Shown here: positions 1 through 11,527 of the stretch, in pieces | Numbering within the stretch: position 1 is the stretch's first letter | How the letters are laid out: every line of letters begins with the position of its first letter | Source of the DNA: Lotus japonicus | Lineage: Eukaryota; Streptophyta; Magnoliopsida; Fabales; Fabaceae | Length of the DNA stretch: 64,000 nt | Direction: 5' to 3' | NCBI RefSeq assembly: GCF_012489685.1 | Contig: NC_080046.1 | Location: forward strand, 33,939,176-34,003,175 | Notes under the pieces: model-generated | Seen by the model: the letters and a program-made list of their open reading frames with translations, nothing else | The model's database searches: none | Told to the model about the DNA's origin: nothing | Program-made: the position numbers and the translations under genes

Positions 1-1191
1 AGGGGTGGAGCCGTGGAAGAGAAGGAGAAAGGCCAAGAAAAAAATTTGTAGACGAAGAGAAATATTAGGGTTGAGCAATCAAGGTTCATTGGTATCGAAA
101 ATCAATGGGGTTTTCGATACCATACCATTGAGGAGGAAATTCGAGTATTGGAAATATTAGGGTTGAGCAATCAAGGTTCGGGGATGGAGGTTAGTGGGAA
201 TGCAGAACTTTCATTGGACAATAGAGATGGGTGTGTATATTGAATTAAGAACGTGAAGGTTGGTTGCTGAGTAAATGAAGGCATCTGATTGGGCAAGAGA
301 ACAGCTAATTGCATTGAAATCAGGGGATGCAGTAATAAGGATTCAAAGAGGAAAAAAACGGAGGAGGTGAATGAATAAAAAGAACTTGAAACATAAAAGA
401 AAATTCAAAATTTATGTTCTCTTCTTCACCATTATTGGTCAGTCCAGGAGGTGAGTGGGAATGAGGAGAGAGAAGCATTGGAGATTGGCTTTAATTGAGG
501 TAAAAATTGTGGAATACAGTGGGAGTATTAGTTGTTTACGGTTTCAAGGCATTATGAAGGGAGAAGAATTAGGTTAGGGATTTAATGTGAAAGATAGTGG
601 GAGAGAGAAAAATAAAGAATGAGATAGTGAAAGAGAGAATAGGGAGAGGGAAGGAATAAAATAATAGAAAATAATACAGAGGGGACAGGTGGCATGTTGT
701 GGTTCAAAGTTAGGGGAATAAAATATTGTAAAATATTATGGAGCTGAGGTTTTTGATAATGACATCTTGGAAAGTTACTTCTTTAATATGGGAAAAACTT
801 AGATACAGTGCCATAGGTACAGTTTGTACTGTTTACCAATAATAATAGAACACCTGGATTATTTTTTCCATGTCAAACAATAATTAAAAAGAAAAAAGAA
901 AAAACTCAGTAACGTCTCTGTTAAATTCACAATCGCTTAGTGTAATCTCTGAGATTCACCAGAGTGGGTGTTGAGAACCACGATCTGCAGACCAAACACA
1001 ATGCCATGATCATGACCCAGCGTGACTCTCGACCATTCTTGCTCGACAACGACAAGATTACGGCGATTCCCTATGGAGGATTACCCGGTGACGGCGGCGG
1101 CGCAGCACTACACCCTCGCCGTAGCCCATGTCGCATAGATCTGGTCCCTCGGAGACATCGGCGATGCCCTTCGCAAATTCATCAACCATGG
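1..1191. other. Left flank without a recognisable gene
   Basis: This AT-rich flank lies to the left of the first LTR. No reading frame here carries a motif I recognise. It holds a 29-bp direct repeat (59-87 and 151-179) and a perfect inverted repeat between those copies. The last 230 bases (about 964-1191) are GC-richer and open in one frame, but that frame begins with GTG, shows no known domain and runs straight into the LTR, so it is not called as a gene. It could be the stump of a host exon cut by the retrotransposon. Confidence 0.6.
91..121. repeat. Perfect 11-bp inverted repeat (hairpin)
   Basis: GGTATCGAAAA at 91-101 is mirrored by TTTTCGATACC at 111-121 around a 9-base loop; one more outer pair (90/122) also matches. 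It sits between the two copies of a 29-bp direct repeat (59-87, 151-179). It may be a scrap of a small foldback element; function unknown. Confidence 0.8.
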
Positions 1192-1897
1192 TGTAAGGCC
1201 CAAGTTTTTCAGTTTATACCAAGTGAATAAATTCTTATTCACCAGTAGGTTTGATGCATGGCGAAGGGAAACCTGAACAAGAGTTTAGTAAATGAAATAA
1301 ATTTATGAAGGAGAAAGTTCAGGAAAAGTCAAAGGATTACATCATGATCGATAAAAGTTATAGTACGATCGTTATACGCTTAACCTAGGTCAGAAACCCT
1401 AGTATATAGCTAATTTTCACTTTTAGGCACGCTGGCAGTTAATTCCAAAAATCTTCAGAGAAATGTTAGAACTTCTCTTTTTCCATATATCACCATCATT
1501 TCGAGGCGAAACTCTAGGATCTACGAACGTCTGATTCCAATCATCGGAAGTTTGCCGAAACCGAATCCCTGGTATTTCAAAACCCTAGAATTTCTCGACG
1601 ATGAAGACTTTTTCTATTCAGAGCTTCAAATGAATATTCCACACGCGTACACCCATTTCTCTTGATGATTTTAATCTTTCTTCAGAAGGAAGTTTTCCAT
1701 TCCGACATTCGATGCAAAAAGCAACTTATCGGGTAAAATAGTTTTATACCGACTATGCTTTAGTTGCCAAAAATATAAGGAGACGTCATTTTAGTTTTGG
1801 AATTCTTTCGCCAAAACCTATCTTAGAATTCACGGAGAATGACGCCAAAAAAAATCAGATTCGCGAAACTTTCATTTTCCCGCGAATTTCCAACCTT

Positions 1898-1905
1898 TAT
1901 ATATA
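1898..1905 (+). promoter_or_regulatory. LTR TATA box (Tekay-like copy 1)
   Basis: TATATATA followed by GCAAAG and a transcribed-leader-like stretch. The same box lies at 8547-8554 in the 3' LTR and at 37113-37120 in the second Tekay-like element; the third LTR has TATAAATA at 45274-45281. Confidence 0.6.
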
Positions 1906-3422
1906 GCAAAGAAAGGAAGAAAAACTCAAATTTTCCTCCATTTTCTTCATCAAGGCCGCGAGTTCTACAAGGGAGGGAGAAGAGAAGATTTTCTTCATCG
2001 TTTGCTTGATCGTTGATCCGTTAGTTGCTACTTCAAGGCTTCGAGGTATAGTCGCTAATCCTTACCTCTGATCGCTTTTTCCATAGCTTTTCTGTAGAGT
2101 TTTCTGAGCGGATAGTTTATGGGTTTTTGCAAAACTATCCTGAATCTTTCATTTCTGATTCTAAACCTCTTCCTTATGCGCCCAAGATCACTTCTGCCGG
2201 GTTAGATTTTCCGTTATGTCGCCGGAATTCCGCCGGAATCAATTTGAGCCTAAAATACCCATTTTTGGAGTTTTTGGTGTAAAGCTTCAACCTTTAGGCT
2301 GAAAACTATCGCCTTAGCTTAGTGCTAGTAGGATTAGTTGTCATAAACGTCGTTGGTGACGTCCCTGCAAAATTTTATTTTTGGGATTTCAGTTTTGAAA
2401 AATCCTAAGTAAAAATCATGACCAAAATACCCCTGCGACAGTTTTTGATCCGATAATTTTTCCGAGTTCAGAATACCCTTAGTTACGGCTTATGAAAGCA
2501 TAAGAACCAAGTTTGATCGAAGAAAAATCGAGCCCCATAATTGCACAAAGTGGCCGAGCTCTATTAGGGGGGAGGAGGAAAATTTCCTTTTCCGAAAACT
2601 TGTCTTTCGCGCTAGATTATCGTACCTTAGAGTATAGATTACTTCGAGTAACCTTAGTAAGTATCGATAGCTTAGTTTTCGATAGATTCTGATAGTATTT
2701 CTGTGGTTTTGCTCTAAAGGTGATTTTGAGGAATTCCCAGAGGAGCAAGCCTTTGATTGTGAACAAGTGTTAGGAGATCGTCCTGGAGAATCTACAGGTG
2801 AGGGCTTCTCACTGAATCTCTAGTTAATGCTTAGGGTCGATGTTTCGACATTGTTTACTGTTTATGCACTGGAATTGTGTGTGATTGGAAAATGTTTTCT
2901 GAGGCTTCGGCTGACAATGTAGATGATTCATCTACTGAATGTTTTTGAGATTGTCTTACATGCTATGTGCTATGTGGGTAATCTAGGATGTGTGGAGCAT
3001 ACTTTATATGCTAAGTGCTAAGTGTTTATGATGCGATTTATTGATATATAACATGTTGTTGATTGTGATGATTTAAATATGCTCTGTACTGGAATCTGAG
3101 ATTCTGAATGGTGAGAATAGCGGGCAGGTCAAGCCGATTTTATTTTGAGAGTTTTGAGAAAGTTTGATAGGACGAACGAGGTTCGGGCCTTAATTTTGTT
3201 TAGTGGATCGAGACATCCTTTGGAAGCGACTTGGGATTGGGAGATCCTGAAAATGTATAAGACTTGCGATAAGACAAAATGGAATCTATTTTATAAAGAA
3301 AATTCATAAGACCTTAAATAACCTCAAAATCTTTAAGTAATGATAACAACCTCGAAGGAAGGCATTGGAAGTCAAATCATAGTTTTGGAAAAACGAGGAG
3401 TGTCGTCGGATCCAAGTGTTGA

Positions 3423-3552
3423 GTTTGTTGTTGTGTTGTTGGAGCAGCGTTTGTTGTTGTGCTGTTGGAGCAGCGTTTATTGTTGTGCTGTTGGAGCAGC
3501 GTTTGTTATTGTGCTGTTGGAGCAGCGTTGGTTGTGGTGCTGTTGGAGCAGC
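3423..3552 (+). repeat. 26-bp minisatellite inside the LTR, five units
   Basis: The core GCTGTTGGAGCAGC recurs every 26 bases at about 3441, 3467, 3493, 3519 and 3545. It is repeated in the 3' LTR (about 10072-10201). The second Tekay-like LTR has only one such core (near 38685), so the expansion is specific to this lineage. Confidence 0.85.
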
Positions 3553-4881
3553 TATGTGTCGTTATGAAGTGTGTCTTTTGGTCGCAGAATCGACTTTACC
3601 TTAGGGTAAGCTTTTAAAGACTTTAACTTCCCTAGAACACGTGGCGACGTGTCGAGTGAGGACGGAGACGTTGTTTGACTAATCATTTTGCATACATGCA
3701 ACATTAATGGGGTATTAACACAGGACGTACTCTGGACCTCGTCGGTTTCCAAAATGGTCATAAGACCCGGAATGCCGTGAAAGAGCGTTTATAGACGTCT
3801 CTTGTAGCAGACCGAAATGGCAGACCTACGGGTTTACTGCTGATCTGGCTACCTTTGTGTGGTGTAAGAGGCACGCGGGCCGAAATGGTTCCACTGTGGC
3901 TGGTGTTAGGGCTGATCCGTTTGATGTCCATCCCTTTCCGGAATGCATGTGGTTAACTGGGTTAACCTGCATATCATTTCATGCAACATGCATACTGACT
4001 TAGTGATGAGTGTGTTTGATACTTGTTAATTCTATTTGAGGCATGTTAACTGTGATTTATCGTCGTTTATATTCATCATGAGATATGCAACCCTAGGATG
4101 TTATCCCTAGCTAAAAGCCTAAGTGGCTATCCTATTATCTGTATCTATCCTTGCTATTATTTACATAATTATTTGGAGTTGACCCTCGCGTCTTCTGTGT
4201 GTGCTTTGGCGAACAAACGCTCTTTGTCAGATGTCTTTGGCGGACTAGTTCACGACGGTTCACCCTTCGGGGGAAACTAGAGTTGGGATGCTGGAACAGG
4301 AGCGCATCGCGATAGCGAGCGGAGGACGGAGGATGTACCTAGACTTAGTCGTTCTGGATTCAGATTCGGACGACGATCACGCTAGCATGTAGGATTGAGT
4401 GTTAGTGTGAGCTCCTCGAGATGGGATTAGTGTAGGAGTAGAGTCTTAGCTCTGAACATCATTTGTTTCATTCGGGACAGGGTAGTTTCCCACCTATAGC
4501 TTTTTGTGTGGTTTCGTTACGGGAATCACAGAGAGTTGGTTGGACTTAGGAAGTCTTGTTTCAGGCCGATGGGCCAGCTTATTCTCATTTTGAGGGATAG
4601 TGTTGCGGACACTTAACCTTTTCTTTTGGTTTGTACTTTTGCCTACGGGCGCTACTCTTCTATTACCCGTCACTGGAGGTTCACTCGTGACGAGGTTGCT
4701 ACTTACAGCGGGGGTTGTTTATATATTGTATATTAGTTTTATTACTTTTCGCACTTGGGTTTTATTTATTTCAGTCTTGTCTTAGTTATAATCAAAAAAA
4801 TATATATATATTCACGTTTTTCCGCATTAAGTTTACTTTTGGTTACTAAAGTGACGCCACCGAAATCGGGGTGTTACAATG

Positions 4882-4893
4882 TGGTATCAGAGC
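4882..4893 (+). promoter_or_regulatory. Primer binding site, initiator Met tRNA
   Basis: TGGTATCAGAGC lies 3 bases behind the LTR end, the classical complement to the 3' end of plant initiator methionine tRNA used to prime minus-strand DNA synthesis. The same site recurs at 11531-11542 and 40927-40938. Confidence 0.92.
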
Positions 4894-5090
4894 ACGGTCG
4901 AGTCTTTCGGGAGTTGTTGGGGAATAGGTCTTCTGTGCTAGGTTGTGTGACTCTACAAAGAGTGAAAATTGATTGTCTGCAAGCGATTTTTCGCTTAAAA
5001 ATTGATTGAAGTTATTGCTGAATCATATTGTATAGTTATGGAAATGCTATCTTATGATGAGTACTAACTGTTTGTCTAACTTAACAGAAC

Positions 5091-6284
5091 ATGGTTAACA
5101 CTAACCAGTTAGCTGAGATGATGGCCACTATGGCCCAAGCTGTGACGGCGCAAGCAAACGATAATGCCATGAGGCGTGCTGCTGAAGAAGCACGTGAACA
5201 ACATCAGCGCCAGAGGGAAGTAACTCTGGACCAGAATAAAGGCCTCAATGATTTCAGGAGGCAAAACCCACCCAAGTTCTCTGGTGGTACTGACCCAGAC
5301 AAAGCGGATCTCTGGATCCAGGAGGTTGAAAAGATATTCGGCGTACTACAGACTGTTGAGGGTGCCAAGGTGGGCATGGCGACTTATCTGTTGCTCGGCG
5401 AAGCTGAGTACTGGTGGAAAGGCAACAAGGGAATCATGGAAGCCAACCATGAAGAGATTAACTAGAACTCTTTCCGGGACGCATTCTTGGAGAAATACTT
5501 TCCAACAAGTGCTCGGGATGAGCGGGAGTCACAATTTCTAACCCTCCGTCAGGGAGGTATGTCGGTGCCGGAATTTGCTTCGAAGCTGGAATCCTTGGCG
5601 AAGCATTTCCAATTCTTCCACGACCATGTGAACGAACGCTATATGTGCAAGCGTTTCGTTAATGGACTGAGGCCGGATATTGAGGACTCAGTGAGGCCAC
5701 TGGGAATCATGCGATTCCAGTCGTTGGTGGAGAAGGCCACGGAAGTAGAGCTAATGAAGAACCGGAGGTTGAACCGGACTGGAACTGGAGGGCCGATGAG
5801 GTCGGGCTCTCAAAATTTTCAGAGCAGAGAGAAATTTCAGAGCAGGGGGCCATATCAGCGTCCTGCTGGAAGAGGATTTACTTCCGGATCTTACAGACCC
5901 ATGACGGGTGCTGCTGGAGGTTCCGGAGATCAGACTTTGAAGAAGGAGACGACCTGTTTCAGATGTGGGGAGCCGGGGCACTATGCCAATGCTTGTCTTG
6001 ACACGAGGCCCAAATGCTACAATTGTAACAAAATGGGGCACACTGCCGATCAGTGCAGAGCACCCAAGACGGAGCCAACCGTGAACACTGCTCATGGAAA
6101 GCGTCCTGCGGCTAAAGCAAGAGTTTACACCATGGACGGTGAGAGAGCTGAGGGGTTTGTCAGAGGAGAGCGCAAGAACGATGGTAACTTTCTAACCATT
6201 CTTTCTCATTCTAGTATAATGTGTTCCATTTTTCTTGTAGAGTGTGCAAACACACCTATCTTACGTATATGGTTTACGCTTTGA
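5091..6284 (+). pseudogene. Tekay-like gag with internal stop
   Basis: Gag starts at ATG 5091 and reads to a TAG at 5463-5465. The second Tekay-like element has TGG (Trp) at the same place, so this is a G-to-A nonsense change. Beyond the stop the gag continues in frame: the capsid-like part with ARDERESQF and the [10 protein letters not shown] stretch, a basic linker, then two CCHC knuckles, CFRCGEPGHYANAC and CYNCNKMGHTADQC. After about 6190 the resemblance to the related gag-pol frame fades and the frame closes at 6284. The product would package element RNA; here a full gag would need readthrough or supply in trans. The repeated copy at 11740 carries the same stop. Confidence 0.88.
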
Positions 6285-7554
6285 CCTTATAGTTACTACG
6301 CCTATTATGACTTTACTTTACTGTTACTCGTATTTTAGCTATAGAAGTTATACGAGGTTTAGAATGACACGCTAAGCCTAGAAAGTAGTCTTCTACCGAT
6401 GCGTTTAAAAGGAAGCTAGAAGCTGAAGAATGAATTTCATAGAGATTCATTATGGATAGTATACGTATGATGTCGAGGGTGTGTAGTTCCGTAGCGACAT
6501 CATTGAAGATTTAACGTCAGGGTATTTGCGACCACTGGATGATAGGAACTCATTGACTGTTCCAGTGGGCTTTTTCTAGATTTTCACCTTCGATGTATTA
6601 GGCCTGATCAACTTAATATTGAGGGGGTGATTTTCGGAATCACAGCTGGATATGGACTTTGATAGAAGGATGTGTAAGATGAATTTGAATTGATCGAGGA
6701 TTAGTCGGATTTGGGAGGAAAGTTCGTGTTAAGTAATTGATTTTCTTTGGGAAGGAGTTGTCGTTGTAAGAGATGAATATTCTTTTAGGAAATGTTGGAG
6801 AGCTACAGAGCATCAGAGATCCAAACTTGGAAAAGGTTTAGGTTTTAAGTCTATTAATTCTTGTCATAAGTGTATAGGACTTGAAGTTTGTCATAATTTG
6901 ATTGGGAGATTAAGAAGTTTATCGACAAGATGGTAATCAAGTTACAAGAAGGAAAGTGTTAGTATTAAGATGAATACTTGAAGTTATCATAGTTGGACAA
7001 GCTACTCAGAGTCTAATAGTGAATGGAACTTTGTTATGGATTTCGGTGATGCTTGATAGAGTTAGCAAGTGAATTTTGCTCAGTTGAATAAGAATCCTAT
7101 GATTAAGATTGACTTGGGGAGTTGGAAATCGTGTGTGAGTAAGGGATGTAGTGGTGATAGCAGTTACGATAGTAGTTAAACCTCAGAAGGTTGGAGGATC
7201 GGATGACGAAATGACTAGTTAAGTCCCTTGAGGTATAGTTATGATTTGATCTTCTAGAGGATAAATCTCGATTGATGCGAAGCGTTAGGGATTTCAGTAA
7301 GTGTAAACTGGTTTGAGTGAGGAAGGTTTTGAGGACAAAGACGACAATAATGGATTGTTGGATATCAAGAGGATGATTAGCTTATGAGGGGTTGATGAAT
7401 TTATGATTAAGGAGAATGAGTCTTGTCATGCACAAGGTAGTAAGACTCAAGTTGAGCATTCAATCTGGAACATAGAGATGTACCGAGTTTCTAATCAGTA
7501 TTTTGGACGAACAAGGGCAGAGGAGCAAGTGGTTAAGGTTGTGCGATTGCACGA
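6190..7554 (+). other. Degenerate internal region in place of pol
   Basis: The intact relative carries protease, RT, RNase H and integrase here. I see no catalytic motif in any frame. A faint resemblance to the protease-coding DNA of the relative persists only near 6190-6250. Most of pol is deleted or decayed; the rest is AT-rich with many stops. Confidence 0.75.
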
Positions 7555-7803
7555 ATGCCAACAAATATTATTTCCAACGGAGAACCGATTCAAGTGGTCG
7601 AACCGGACAACAGAGAGTTAGAGGACGATATGTCTTTTGAAACGCCGTCGGTCAGCATTGGGACTAGAAGAGTGAAACAATCGAGGGGAAAGCAGAGTGC
7701 TTTAGTGCAAGTTATTTGGAACAAAGACACAGACGGTGCTATATGGGAGTTAGAGGAAAAGACCAAGGGACAATATTCAGAATTTTTTTTTACTAACCCT
7801 TAA
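7555..7803 (+). pseudogene. Remnant of integrase C-terminus / chromodomain
   Basis: An 82-residue open stretch ends in SFETPSVSIG, a basic KQSRGKQ segment, VQVIWNKDT and WELEEKTKGQY. The second Tekay-like element ends the same way ([30 protein letters not shown]). This is the chromodomain-like tail that chromovirus integrases use for chromatin targeting. The upstream integrase core is missing, so it is a fragment. The ATG at 7555 is probably incidental. Confidence 0.8.
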
Positions 7804-7823
7804 GTTTCGAGGACGAAACTTTC

Positions 7824-7840
7824 TTTTTGGAGGGTAGTAA
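7824..7840 (+). promoter_or_regulatory. Polypurine tract of Tekay-like copy 1
   Basis: A T run followed by GGAGGGTAGTAA abuts the 3' LTR. It would be the plus-strand primer. The same tract precedes the LTR at 36403. Confidence 0.8.
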
Positions 7841-10800
7841 TGTAAGGCCCAAGTTTTTCAGTTTATACCAAGTGAATAAATTCTTATTCACCAGTAGGTT
7901 TGATGCATGGCGAAGGGAAACCTGAACAAGAGTTTAGTAAATGAAATAAATTTATGAAGGAGAAAGTTCAGGAAAAGTCAAAGGATTACATCATGATCGA
8001 TAAAAGTTATAGTACGATCGTTATACGCTTAACCTAGGTCAGAAACCCTAGTATATAGCTAATTTTCACTTTTAGGCACGCTGGCAGTTAATTCCAAAAA
8101 TCTTCAGAGAAATGTTAGAACTTCTCTTTTTCCATATATCACCATCATTTCGAGGCGAAACTCTAGGATCTACGAACGTCTGATTCCAATCATCGGAAGT
8201 TTGCCGAAACCGAATCCCTGGTATTTCAAAACCCTAGAATTTCTCGACGATGAAGACTTTTTCTATTCAGAGCTTCAAATGAATATTCCACACGCGTACA
8301 CCCATTTCTCTTGATGATTTTAATCTTTCTTCAGAAGGAAGTTTTCCATTCCGACATTCGATGCAAAAAGCAACTTATCGGGTAAAATAGTTTTATACCG
8401 ACTATGCTTTAGTTGCCAAAAATATAAGGAGACGTCATTTTAGTTTTGGAATTCTTTCGCCAAAACCTATCTTAGAATTCACGGAGAATGACGCCAAAAA
8501 AAATCAGATTCGCGAAACTTTCATTTTCCCGCGAATTTCCAACCTTTATATATAGCAAAGAAAGGAAGAAAAACTCAAATTTTCCTCCATTTTCTTCATC
8601 AAGGCCGCGAGTTCTACAAGGGAGGGAGAAGAGAAGATTTTCTTCATCGTTTGCTTGATCGTTGATCCGTTAGTTGCTACTTCAAGGCTTCGAGGTATAG
8701 TCGCTAATCCTTACCTCTGATCGCTTTTTCCATAGCTTTTCTGTAGAGTTTTCTGAGCGGATAGTTTATGGGTTTTTGCAAAACTATCCTGAATCTTTCA
8801 TTTCTGATTCTAAACCTCTTCCTTATGCGCCCAAGATCACTTCTGCCGGGTTAGATTTTCCGTTATGTCGCCGGAATTCCGCCGGAATCAATTTGAGCCT
8901 AAAATACCCATTTTTGGAGTTTTTGGTGTAAAGCTTCAACCTTTAGGCTGAAAACTATCGCCTTAGCTTAGTGCTAGTAGGATTAGTTGTCATAAACGTC
9001 GTTGGTGACGTCCCTGCAAAATTTTATTTTTGGGATTTCAGTTTTGAAAAATCCTAAGTAAAAATCATGACCAAAATACCCCTGCGACAGTTTTTGATCC
9101 GATAATTTTTCCGAGTTCAGAATACCCTTAGTTACGGCTTATGAAAGCATAAGAACCAAGTTTGATCGAAGAAAAATCGAGCCCCATAATTGCACAAAGT
9201 GGCCGAGCTCTATTAGGGGGGAGGAGGAAAATTTCCTTTTCCGAAAACTTGTCTTTCGCGCTAGATTATCGTACCTTAGAGTATAGATTACTTCGAGTAA
9301 CCTTAGTAAGTATCGATAGCTTAGTTTTCGATAGATTCTGATAGTATTTCTGTGGTTTTGCTCTAAAGGTGATTTTGAGGAATTCCCAGAGGAGCAAGCC
9401 TTTGATTGTGAACAAGTGTTAGGAGATCGTCCTGGAGAATCTACAGGTGAGGGCTTCTCACTGAATCTCTAGTTAATGCTTAGGGTCGATGTTTCGACAT
9501 TGTTTACTGTTTATGCACTGGAATTGTGTGTGATTGGAAAATGTTTTCTGAGGCTTCGGCTGACAATGTAGATGATTCATCTACTGAATGTTTTTGAGAT
9601 TGTCTTACATGCTATGTGCTATGTGGGTAATCTAGGATGTGTGGTGCATACTTTATATGCTAAGTGCTAAGTGTTTATGATGCGATTTATTGATATATGA
9701 CATGTTGTTGATTGTGATGATTTAAATATGCTCTGTACTGGAATCTGAGATTCTGAATGGTGAGAATAGCGGGCAGGTCAAGCCGATTTTATTTTGAGAG
9801 TTTTGAGAAAGTTTGATAGGACAAACGAGGTTCGGGCCTTAATTTTGTTTAGTGGATCGAGACATCCTCTGGAAGCGACTTGGGATTGGGAGATCCTGAA
9901 AATGTATAAGACTTGCGATAAGACAAAATGGAATCTATTTTATAAAGAAAATTCATAAGACCTTAAATAACCTCAAAATCTTTAAGTAATGATAACAACC
10001 TCGAAGGAAGGCATTGGAAGTCAAATCATAGTTTTGGAAAAACGAGGAGTGTCGTCGGATCCAAGTGTTGAGTTTGTTGTTGTGCTGTTGGAGCAGCGTT
10101 TGTTGTTGTGCTGTTGGAGCAGCGTTTATTGTTGTGCTGTTGGAGCAGCGTTTGTTATTGTGCTGTTGGAGCAGCGTTGGTTGTGGTGCTGTTGGAGCAG
10201 CTATGTGTCGTTATGAAGTGTGTCTTTTGGTCGCAGAATCGACTTTACCTTAGGGTAAGCTTTTAGAGACTTTAACTTCCCTAGAACACGTGGCGACGTG
10301 TCGAGTGAGGACGGAGACGTTGTTTGACTAATCATTTTGCATACATGCAACATTAATGGGGTATTAACACAGGACGTACTCTGGACCTCGTCGGTTTCCA
10401 AAATGGTCATAAGACCCGGAATGCCGTGAAAGAGCGTTTATAGACGTCTCTTGTAGCAGACCGAAATGGCAGACCTACGGGTTTACTGCTGATCTGGATA
10501 CCTTTGTGTGGTGTAAGAGGCACGCGGGCCGAAATGGTTCCACTGTGGCTGGTGTTAGGGCTGATCCGTTTGATGTCCATCCCTTTCCGGAATGCATGTG
10601 GTTAACTGGGTTAACCTGCATATCATTTCATGCAACATGCATACTGACTTAGTGATGAGTGTGTTTGATACTTGTTAATTCTATTTGAGGCATGTTAACT
10701 GTGATTTATCGTCGTTTATATTCATCATGAGATATGCAACCCTAGGATGTTATCCCTAGCTAAAAGCCTAAGTGGCTATCCTATTATCTGTATCTATCCT

Positions 10801-11527
10801 TGCTATTATTTACATAATTATTTGGAGTTGACCCTCGCGTCTTCTGTGTGTGCTTTGGCGAACAAACGCCCTTTGTCAGATGTCTTTGGCGGACTAGTTC
10901 ACGACGGTTCACCCTTCGGGGGAAACTAGAGTTGGGATGCTGGAACAGGAGCGCATCGCGATAGCGAGCGGAGGACGGAGGATGTACCTAGACTTAGTCG
11001 TTCTGGATTCAGATTCGGACGACGATCACGCTAGCATGTAGGATTGAGTGTTAGTGTGAGCTCCTCGAGATGGGATTAGTGTAGGAGTAGAGTCTTAGCT
11101 CTGAACATCATTTGTTTCATTCGGGACAGGGTAGTTTCCCACCTATAGCTTTTTGTGTGGTTTCGTTACGGGAATCACAGAGAGTTGGTTGGACTTAGGA
11201 AGTCTTGTTTCAGGCCGATGGGCCAGCTTATTCTCATTTTGAGGGATAGTGTTGCGGACACTTAACCTTTTCTTTGGTCTGTACTTTTGCCTACGGGCGC
11301 TACTCTTCTATTACCCGTCACTGGGAGGTTCACTCGTGACGAGGTTGCTACTTACAGCGGGGGTTGTTTATATATTGTATATTAGTTTTATTACTTTTCG
11401 CACTTGGGTTTTATTTATTTCAGTCTTGTCTTAGTTATAATCAAAAAAATATATATATATTCACGTTTTTCCGCATTAAGTTTACTTTTGGTTACTAAAG
11501 TGACGCCACCGAAATCGGGGTGTTACA
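7841..11527 (+). repeat. 3' LTR of Tekay-like copy 1
   Basis: Same ends and the same 3,687-bp length as the 5' LTR. I saw no difference over roughly the first 1.8 kb and about ten substitutions plus two compensating single-base indels in the rest. TATA box at 8547-8554. It is followed directly by a second PBS and gag, so it may also be the 5' LTR of a second tandem unit. Confidence 0.92.

Larger units (their letters stand above)
1192..4878 (+). repeat. 5' LTR of Tekay-like copy 1
   Basis: The LTR begins TGTAAGGCCCAAG and ends GGGTGTTACA, immediately before the primer binding site. A TATATATA box at 1898-1905 with a pyrimidine-rich leader behind it is the likely promoter. It contains a five-unit 26-bp minisatellite (about 3423-3552) and, near 4180-4390, a decayed version of the small ORF that is open in the related LTR at 36403. 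The length of 3.7 kb fits the long-LTR Tekay/Del group. Confidence 0.93.
1192..11527 (+). mobile_element. Non-autonomous Tekay/Del-like Ty3-gypsy element (copy 1)
   Basis: Two 3,687-bp LTRs (1192-4878 and 7841-11527) flank a short internal region of about 2.96 kb. The order is PBS, gag with two zinc knuckles, a stretch without pol, a C-terminal chromodomain-like tail and a polypurine tract. The second Tekay-like element of this window still has protease, RT, RNase H and integrase over about 4 kb, so copy 1 has lost most of pol. The LTRs nevertheless look almost identical (about ten differences by eye, all in the 3' half), which means recent movement, presumably with enzymes supplied in trans. 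The 5-bp left flank is CATGG; no matching right flank is visible because another internal region follows directly. Confidence 0.88.

Noticed and set aside
964..1230. 88-codon open frame before the first LTR
   Set aside because: Starts with GTG, has no recognised motif, and its end lies inside the LTR. At best a stump of an unknown exon.
3340..3604. Cys/Leu/Val-rich frames in the Tekay-like LTR (and again near 9989-10253)
   Set aside because: They are translations of the 26-bp minisatellite in two frames, not proteins.
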